The position numbers were made by a program, and so were the translations under genes. The notes beneath the pieces were generated by a model, which saw only the letters and a program-made list of their open reading frames with translations, was not told the origin of the DNA and ran no database searches. From Peptococcaceae bacterium (GTDB taxonomy: Bacteria > Bacillota > Dehalobacteriia > UBA7702), in contig DXZC01000138.1 in NCBI GenBank assembly GCA_019415505.1, forward strand, positions 1-5,405: a stretch of 5,405 nucleotides of DNA, given 5' to 3'. Positions within the stretch are counted from its first letter, which is position 1. Each line of letters starts with the position of its first letter. Below are positions 1-4,585 of the stretch, piece by piece.

Positions 1-359
1 TTATGCTTCCAGCGTACCTGGGAATTATCGCTGGCCACCGCCACTATGCAGCCCACACCCAGCTCGGTAGTTTTCTGAATTATCTGCTCCATTTTATCGC
101 CCCTGGGCAAACATTGCAACAAATACACATCTAAAGGCGGCTCCCCAGTTATGGCCTGAACCTGGCTTAACTTAACCCGCAGGCTGTCTTTGGTAATTTC
201 CACAGCCTCCCCGTCGTAGGTATGGCTTTGATTATCGGAAAAATGCAGCTTATCCCCTACCTTAAGCCGCAAAACCTTGGTTAGGTGGTGGTGAAGCTCG
301 CCGCTAACAATTATCTCCCCAGCTTTAACATCGCTGGCCTCAATAAAATAGGTGTTCAT
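1..359 (-). CDS. rsmE: 16S rRNA (uracil1498-N3)-methyltransferase RsmE, N-terminal part (cut by window edge)
   Basis: RsmE uses S-adenosylmethionine to methylate N3 of U1498 in 16S rRNA of the small ribosomal subunit, in the cytoplasm. I translated the minus strand by hand from the ATG at 359: 119 codons are visible, about half of the usual 240-250 residues, and the reading frame is open to the window edge. The N-terminal PUA-like domain shows the family pattern H-H-x-x-x-V-L-R-x-x-x-G-D (residues 24-36). The linker into the SPOUT methyltransferase domain shows LPRGDKMEQIIQKTTELGV (84-102), a close match to the family LPKGDKM...KATELGV signature. The SAM-binding trefoil knot lies beyond the edge. 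The stretch after TELGV reads SDNSQV, where many relatives have T-E-R-S/C-V. The ATG overlaps the prmA stop codon as ATGA, so the two genes are probably translationally coupled. The family call is secure; activity cannot be judged from half a protein. Confidence 0.93.
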   Translation of the reverse strand, partial: MNTYFIEASDVKAGEIIVSGELHHHLTKVLRLKVGDKLHFSDNQSHTYDGEAVEITKDSLRVKLSQVQAITGEPPLDVYLLQCLPRGDKMEQIIQKTTELGVGCIVAVASDNSQVRWKH

Positions 360-1303
360 TCCCATTCCCCTTTAATAGCCAATACAGTAACCCAGTCGCC
401 CTCAGTAATCACCTCAATAACCTCAAAACCATACTTTTTTAAGGCGGCAAATACCTTGTCCTGCTTAGAGTTGATTATGCCGCCGCCAATAAACCAACCG
501 CCGGACTTAATCATCACGGCAGCCTGGGGCAAAACGGCAATAATCACATCAGCCACAATATTGGCGACAATAATATCAAAATTACGCATATGAGTCAATT
601 TATCGTGAACTATATCCTTTTCCACAACCTCTACCTTGGTCATAAGGCCGTTAATGCGGATATTTTTCACCGTTGCCTGAATAGCTTCCCGGTCCAAATC
701 CACGGCAAATACCTTGTCCGCCCCTAATAACCCGGCGGACACCGCTAAAATTCCAGTGCCGCAGCCCAGGTCCAAAACCTTGGCATGGGGCTTTAGCTGC
801 TGCTCTAAAAGGCGCAAAGCCCCGCCGGTGGTGGGGTGATTACCCGTGCCAAAAGCCAAGCCAGGGTCCAGCTCCAAGACAATATCCCCCTCCTGCTTTT
901 CGTAAGGCTCCCATTGGGGCTTGATTACTAAATTCTCCCCAATGCGGAAGGGTTTATAATATTGCTTCCAAGAATCCTGCCAGCTTTCGTCATCTAAAAG
1001 CCAAAAGCGGTAAGTTACCGGATTATCCTCATGAACAGCTTGGAAAACCGCTAAGGCGGCAATAAGCCTTTTGCGGGTCTGCTCCCAATCAACCTCAGGG
1101 AAGTAACCCTTCACAATAATTTCCGGGTGGTCGGTATCCAGGTAGTCCTCGTCCCAGATCTCGGCTAGTCCGGCCTTAATGCTGTTTTCTTCAAAGTGGG
1201 CCCCTTCAGCGGAAACGCCCTGAGCGCCGTATTCCATGAGCAAAGCGGTAAGTTCATCCTCCAGCGCCTTATGACCGTTAATCTCAGCGATATAATATGC
1301 CAT
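356..1303 (-). CDS. prmA: Ribosomal protein L11 methyltransferase PrmA
   Basis: PrmA is a SAM-dependent methyltransferase that methylates ribosomal protein L11 (N-terminal amino group and lysines in characterised members). The protein is 315 residues, normal for the longer Firmicutes form. The N-terminal L11-recognition domain occupies about residues 1-90. The catalytic domain shows DPGLAFGTGNHPTT (146-159), the SAM-binding motif I VLDLGCGTG (176-184), an acidic residue at the end of strand 2 (AVDLD, near 200-204), and NIVAD (248-252), equivalent to the substrate-side N-I-L/V-A motif. Near 273-275 it reads GGGI where many relatives have SGI. A GTG nine bases upstream (1312) is open in frame but sits inside the Shine-Dalgarno sequence, so the ATG at 1303 (MAYYIAEI) is the likely start. 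It is followed by rsmE with a 4-nt overlap, as in B. subtilis. It is preceded by an unrelated lipoprotein gene after 97 bp, whereas in many Firmicutes it directly follows dnaJ. Confidence 0.96.
   Translation of the reverse strand: MAYYIAEINGHKALEDELTALLMEYGAQGVSAEGAHFEENSIKAGLAEIWDEDYLDTDHPEIIVKGYFPEVDWEQTRKRLIAALAVFQAVHEDNPVTYRFWLLDDESWQDSWKQYYKPFRIGENLVIKPQWEPYEKQEGDIVLELDPGLAFGTGNHPTTGGALRLLEQQLKPHAKVLDLGCGTGILAVSAGLLGADKVFAVDLDREAIQATVKNIRINGLMTKVEVVEKDIVHDKLTHMRNFDIIVANIVADVIIAVLPQAAVMIKSGGWFIGGGIINSKQDKVFAALKKYGFEVIEVITEGDWVTVLAIKGEWE
367..373 (-). promoter_or_regulatory. Ribosome binding site of rsmE inside the prmA coding end
   Basis: AAAGGGG lies 7 nt upstream of the rsmE ATG, inside the last codons of prmA. 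It supports the ATG at 359 as the start, and with the ATGA overlap it supports coupled translation of the two methyltransferases. Confidence 0.6.
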
Positions 1304-1310
1304 AAAACCC

Positions 1311-1316
1311 ACCTCC
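1311..1316 (-). promoter_or_regulatory. Ribosome binding site that decides the prmA start
   Basis: GGAGGT is followed by seven bases (GGGTTTT) and then the ATG at 1303, an ideal spacing. The alternative GTG at 1312 overlaps this site and has no Shine-Dalgarno of its own, so the shorter 315-residue protein is favoured. Confidence 0.75.
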
Positions 1317-1340
1317 GTTCAGATTACATTCCAACTATAT

Positions 1341-1369
1341 ACTTTAACCTAATACCTTTATTTTCGCAA
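1341..1369 (-). promoter_or_regulatory. Weak candidate promoter for prmA-rsmE
   Basis: In the 97-bp gap before prmA, TTGCGA (1369-1364) and TAAAGT (1346-1341) are separated by 17 bp. Each matches 4 of 6 bases of the vegetative -35 and -10 consensus. AT-rich DNA gives such matches by chance, so this is only a candidate. No convincing terminator hairpin is visible after lipoprotein gene B in this gap, so prmA-rsmE could equally be reached by read-through from the lipoprotein genes. Confidence 0.2.
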
Positions 1370-1400
1370 TAGAAATAGCCATGAAAATTATGACATTTTT

Positions 1401-2801
1401 TTAATAACTCCGAGGTACTTCCTCAATTACTCCCTGGTCATTACACTTAAAGCCATCCCAGGCGCGAACCATCTCCAAAACCTTACCGTTGCTGTCCATT
1501 ATATACTTCCCAGCCCGGGAGGTAGTGGTGTAGAACTTACCCTGGCCTAAATAGTGAAAGCCGGCTTCAAAATGGTCGGTAAATAATATCTGCCCGTTAG
1601 CGTCCATCACATCAACATCCCAGCTATTCCAATTCTGGGCCTGGAAATATTTACCTTCAGTATCGGAAACTTCGGAATCTATAGCTCCCATGTGGGGATA
1701 GCACTCACTTAAAACATTACCATCCCCATCGGTAAGGTAATTATAAAATTCCTCATTTTGCTTAATGGCATTTTCACCGTCATAATAAACAGCGCCAAAA
1801 TCCAGGGTCTTTACAGACTTTAGAGTTTCGGGGCTTAATATTTCCGTAGTTTTTTCTTTATAGACCACAATACTGCCATCGTCCATCACGCTATAGGTTT
1901 TTACCGGCGTTGGTTCTATCAGCACCTTACCGGTGGCGTCCACCAGCCCCTTAGGGGAATTTTTATTCATCTTATCCACAAATGGGTCGGCAAAAATAAA
2001 GTGGCTCACCGGTCTAAGCTCATAGTTGTTGACAACGGCGTCCATTTCATCTTCCCGGCTGGGTTCACCGTCCATGGCCTCGTCTTCAAAGTCCGGCTCC
2101 TCTGTATAAAAATAGGCTTTGCCCTGGCTCAAGGTTTTTTCACTCTTTAACCAATTGTCTAACCAAATATCTTCAACGTCGATGGGCTCAATAGTGCCAT
2201 CTATGGTATTGGTTTTCTCGCCGTCGGCAGACCAAAATACCGATTTCTCGTCATTATGCACCACTACCGCAAAGCCCTTATCCGTCAAATAACAGGTATT
2301 GTAGTCGTCATATTTGTTTACTTCACCGGCCGTTAAATCTCGCAGGCAAGTCCTAATAGCGTCATATTTGCAATAAGCCATATTACCGGCTATATACAAT
2401 AAGGAGTAATTAGAATCCTCCTCCAACAGCTTGCCTGTAGTATCGTAGTAGCTGTATTTATAGAGATTTACCTCTTCATCCTCTTCCCCCTCGCCGGGAA
2501 TCATGGTGGTGCCGTCCTTGGTATAGGTTTTAATACAGCGACAAGTCCCAGTTAACTCGTCAAACATAATATCCACCTGGTCATAGCCGCTGACGTCCAA
2601 TATTTCCTTGCCCTTGGCGTCCTTTACCACAGCGCCGCCCTTGGTATCCTCAAAGGACAGGTCTATTTCCGGCCCCCACTGCCACCTAGTCATAGTGGCA
2701 GTGCCGCTACCACCGTCCCCGGTTTCACCATTCTTTTCCCCATCACAACCCCACAGCCACACCATAGAACATAGCAACAGAAATACCATAAATTTTTTCA
2801 T
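1401..2801 (-). CDS. Lipoprotein B: exported WG-repeat-like protein of unknown function, paralogue of the upstream gene
   Basis: I do not recognise a named gene. The 466-residue product starts with MKK, a hydrophobic stretch (4-17) and LWGC with the candidate lipidated Cys19, followed by a Gly/Thr/Ser/Asp-rich linker to about 38. This points to a lipoprotein signal and a location on the outer face of the membrane. The body carries seven short units of form (D/S)-x-x-G-(K/E/N/Q) between hydrophobic strands, starting near residues 61, 120, 191, 288, 358, 400 and 436, resembling the beta-hairpins of WG/KWG-repeat proteins. A very acidic segment lies at 232-254. There are no catalytic motifs I can identify and no membrane segments after the signal. 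It is clearly related along its length to the upstream gene (for example YYDTTGKLLEE is identical in both, and YNYLTDGDG-x-VLSEC is shared), which implies tandem duplication. The Shine-Dalgarno is weak (purine run GAGAGAAGAG before ATG). An in-frame TGA shortly upstream rules out a longer N-terminus. The lipoprotein assignment is good; a binding or envelope role is inference. Confidence 0.85.
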   Translation of the reverse strand: MKKFMVFLLLCSMVWLWGCDGEKNGETGDGGSGTATMTRWQWGPEIDLSFEDTKGGAVVKDAKGKEILDVSGYDQVDIMFDELTGTCRCIKTYTKDGTTMIPGEGEEDEEVNLYKYSYYDTTGKLLEEDSNYSLLYIAGNMAYCKYDAIRTCLRDLTAGEVNKYDDYNTCYLTDKGFAVVVHNDEKSVFWSADGEKTNTIDGTIEPIDVEDIWLDNWLKSEKTLSQGKAYFYTEEPDFEDEAMDGEPSREDEMDAVVNNYELRPVSHFIFADPFVDKMNKNSPKGLVDATGKVLIEPTPVKTYSVMDDGSIVVYKEKTTEILSPETLKSVKTLDFGAVYYDGENAIKQNEEFYNYLTDGDGNVLSECYPHMGAIDSEVSDTEGKYFQAQNWNSWDVDVMDANGQILFTDHFEAGFHYLGQGKFYTTTSRAGKYIMDSNGKVLEMVRAWDGFKCNDQGVIEEVPRSY

Positions 2802-2867
2802 AACTCTTCTCTCTTTCTGTCAAATGACCCTACTACCGTTCATCTCCTTTACTCAATGATACTCTAC

Positions 2868-2873
2868 AGTATA
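2868..2873 (-). promoter_or_regulatory. Candidate -10 element before lipoprotein gene B
   Basis: TATACT matches 5 of 6 bases of the -10 consensus in the 103-bp gap between the two lipoprotein genes, but no good -35 lies 16-18 bp upstream. The same bases begin a small dyad (ATACT, four-base loop, AGTAT; 2859-2872). Gene B may have its own weak promoter or may simply be co-transcribed with gene A, since no clear terminator is visible between them. Confidence 0.22.
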
Positions 2874-2904
2874 AAAACAGACCACCTTGCACTAACCAGG
2901 CAAA

Positions 2905-4326
2905 TTATTTTTTTTCAATATCACCATCATTAAATTTATAGCCATCAAAAAGGTTCATCATTTCCACTACCTGACCCTTACTGTCAACTACATAGCGTCC
3001 GGCCTGAGATTCAACAAAGAACTGCCCCTGGCCTAGCCCGTAAAAGCTGCCCTCAAATTCATCGGTAAACAAAACCTGACCCTTGTCATCTAAAACGTCC
3101 TGGTACCAGCTATTCCAACGCTTACCCACAAAATATTTACCGGCGTCATCCTCACAGTCCATACGCTGTATTTGGGTATAACACTCACTTAATACCTTAC
3201 CATCACCATCTGTCAGATAATTATACTGGACATGGCTTTGCTTCACGGCATTGTTGCCATCGTAATAAGCAGTACAGAAATCCAAGGTTTTTTCCGGCTC
3301 CAGGGTCTGACGGTTCAGCACCTGGGTGCTATTTTCCTGATGAACCACTATATTACCGTTAGCCAGCTGAGAGTAGCCCTTGCAGTCCTTCGCTTCCCAA
3401 AGCACTTGGCCGGAACTGTCCACTAAGGTCTTGACTGCTTCTGGGTCATCAAAAGCGCCATAAGCAAAGAGAGAAAAGGTTAGCGGCACATAGTCAGCCC
3501 CAACATCCTTGGACAACATAACTAGTTCCTCCTCACGGTCAGATTCAAAATTGCCGGATTTAACGCTGTTATCATCTAACTCACTGATTGGGGCATGGCC
3601 GTAACTCAAAGTTTTGTTGCTGCCTCTAAAAGACTCGTTCTCCAAATTAACGTCAAAATTGTTCTCTATAACCACCGGGGCTACAGAAACCCCTAGGGCT
3701 CCTAATCTTTTTCCGTTGTCAGACCAAAAGGCCGATACCTTATTACTTGGATTCACTGTGACAAAGCCCTGGTCGGAAACGTAGCAATTCAAATCTGCCG
3801 CTGAAGTAAGAACCTTGCCGCTGGCCAAATTTTTTAGAGTATACCTAAATGAGTCAGTGCTATAGAAGCAAAAAGCCGTGTTATCTATAATACCCAAGAT
3901 ATTATCGTCGGAAGCCTCTTCTAAAAGCTTGCCAGTGGTATCGTAGTAATCGTATTTATAAAGGTAGGCGGCATATTCCGCATCATTTTCACCATCTACC
4001 ATCTTTTCCCCGTCCCTTGTGTAGGTCTTCACACAGCGACAAACACCGCTGACCTCGTCAAAAAGAATGTCTGCCTGCTCATATTCGGTAACGTCCAGTA
4101 TTTCTTGGCCGTTAACGTCCTTTACCACAGTACGGCCGTCAGCGCCAGTTGCAAAGGCCAAGTCTATTTCCGGCCCCCACTGCCACTCTGGCGACACCTT
4201 TTCACCTTCACTCTCGATGATAATATCAGCGTCATTTTTTTCAGACTGTTCCGCTCCATTGCCACAACCCCATAAACATAAGGAACAAGCCAACAACAAA
4301 CAGACTATTGGTATGAGTTTTTTCAC
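2905..4326 (-). CDS. Lipoprotein A: exported WG-repeat-like protein of unknown function, paralogue of the downstream gene
   Basis: Not a gene I can name. The 473-residue product begins at a GTG codon with a strong Shine-Dalgarno. It has MKK, a hydrophobic core (4-19) and LWGC with candidate lipidated Cys21, then a charged linker to about 46, as expected for a membrane-anchored extracytoplasmic lipoprotein. Seven units of form (D/S)-x-x-G-(K/Q) begin near residues 70, 129, 202, 303, 373, 413 and 448, in the same order as in the downstream paralogue, and suggest repeated beta-hairpins of WG-repeat style. The N-terminal part (47-137; WQWGPEIDL, CRCVKTYT, YYDTTGKLLEE) and C-terminal part (346-466; KTLDF, YNYLTDGDGKVLSEC, WNSW, LGQGQF) are well conserved with gene B, while the middle (about 140-345) is strongly diverged. 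No enzyme motif is seen. It is the first gene after the dnaJ terminator region and is probably the lead gene of an A-B unit. Alternatives are a solute-binding, envelope-stress or adhesion role, none of which the sequence proves. Confidence 0.86.
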   Translation of the reverse strand: MKKLIPIVCLLLACSLCLWGCGNGAEQSEKNDADIIIESEGEKVSPEWQWGPEIDLAFATGADGRTVVKDVNGQEILDVTEYEQADILFDEVSGVCRCVKTYTRDGEKMVDGENDAEYAAYLYKYDYYDTTGKLLEEASDDNILGIIDNTAFCFYSTDSFRYTLKNLASGKVLTSAADLNCYVSDQGFVTVNPSNKVSAFWSDNGKRLGALGVSVAPVVIENNFDVNLENESFRGSNKTLSYGHAPISELDDNSVKSGNFESDREEELVMLSKDVGADYVPLTFSLFAYGAFDDPEAVKTLVDSSGQVLWEAKDCKGYSQLANGNIVVHQENSTQVLNRQTLEPEKTLDFCTAYYDGNNAVKQSHVQYNYLTDGDGKVLSECYTQIQRMDCEDDAGKYFVGKRWNSWYQDVLDDKGQVLFTDEFEGSFYGLGQGQFFVESQAGRYVVDSKGQVVEMMNLFDGYKFNDGDIEKK

Positions 4327-4331
4327 AATGT

Positions 4332-4338
4332 CCTCCTT
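4332..4338 (-). promoter_or_regulatory. Strong ribosome binding site supporting the GTG start of lipoprotein A
   Basis: AAGGAGG is separated by five bases (ACATT) from the GTG at 4326. The protein then reads directly into a complete signal peptide (MKKLIPIV...), and no ATG is available nearby in frame, so the GTG start is favoured. Confidence 0.75.
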
Positions 4339-4360
4339 ATAGAATCTACCGGCGCTACCT

Positions 4361-4390
4361 CACTTTTTTACACAATAATTCCACTTTTTT
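4361..4390 (-). repeat. Two direct copies of AAAAAAGTG in the lipoprotein A leader
   Basis: On the minus strand AAAAAAGTG occurs at 4390-4382 and again at 4369-4361, so the copies start 21 bp apart, about two helical turns. They lie between the candidate promoter and the ribosome binding site of lipoprotein A. They could be a regulator or RNA-binding site, or chance in A-rich DNA. Confidence 0.3.
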
Positions 4391-4443
4391 GTATTTTAAT
4401 TAATATTTGCCTTATAAAACTCAACTCTTTTTAGCTTTTAACA

Positions 4444-4452
4444 ATTATAACA
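4444..4452 (-). promoter_or_regulatory. Candidate extended -10 promoter for the lipoprotein genes
   Basis: TGTTATAAT combines a perfect TATAAT hexamer (4449-4444) with the TG of an extended -10 element. The -35 region 17 bp upstream (TAGTAA, 4472-4467) is poor, as is common for extended -10 promoters. Transcription would start near 4437, downstream of the dnaJ hairpin, and give a leader of roughly 110 nt before the GTG of lipoprotein A. This makes the lipoprotein unit independent of the heat-shock operon. Confidence 0.5.
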
Positions 4453-4493
4453 TAGCCAAAAATCTCTTACTACCCCTAAACTTTAACTATTCT

Positions 4494-4553
4494 AAAAAAA
4501 TAATAATTAGAGGGTATACCCTAAAGTTAATCTATAACTCTGGGTACACCCTC
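4494..4553 (-). terminator. Long stem-loop after dnaJ with downstream T-tract, probable terminator
   Basis: On the minus strand GAGGGTGTACCC (4553-4542) pairs with GGGTATACCCTC (4521-4510): 12 pairs with one G-T wobble. Inside it AGAGTTA pairs with TAACTTT (7 pairs, one wobble) around a five-base loop TAGAT, leaving a single bulged A. The whole hairpin is thus about 19 pairs. It begins 32 bp after the dnaJ stop and is followed by an AT-rich spacer of nine bases and then seven Ts (4500-4494). The gap before the T-run is longer than in a textbook intrinsic terminator. The right arm is also a perfect 12-bp palindrome (AGGGTATACCCT), so a protein-binding site is a possible alternative or additional role. 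Confidence 0.6.
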
Positions 4554-4585
4554 CTGCAATCTTGGATATTTACTTTTTCTGAATG

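Noticed and set aside
285..593. Plus-strand open frames opposite rsmE/prmA and opposite the lipoprotein genes (also 2608-2859, 3232-3426, 4067-4342, 4668-4850)
   Set aside because: All lie antisense to well-supported genes, with no ribosome binding sites and no recognisable domains.
1304..1312. Upstream GTG start for prmA giving MGFMAYY
   Set aside because: The GTG lies inside the GGAGGT ribosome binding site of the ATG at 1303 and has no Shine-Dalgarno of its own.
1362..1380. Imperfect dyad TATTTC ... GAAAATA before prmA as a terminator
   Set aside because: The stem is short, AT-only apart from one pair, needs a bulge, and has no T-run after it.
2820..2843. Seven-codon leader peptide MNGSRVI before lipoprotein B
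   Set aside because: The ATG directly abuts the GGAG with no spacing, so initiation is unlikely. It is kept only as part of the orphan Shine-Dalgarno observation.
4327..4585. CIRCE operator for HrcA control
   Set aside because: No TTAGCACTC-N9-GAGTGCTAA-like sequence is present here or elsewhere in the window; it would be expected upstream of the dnaK operon, outside the window.
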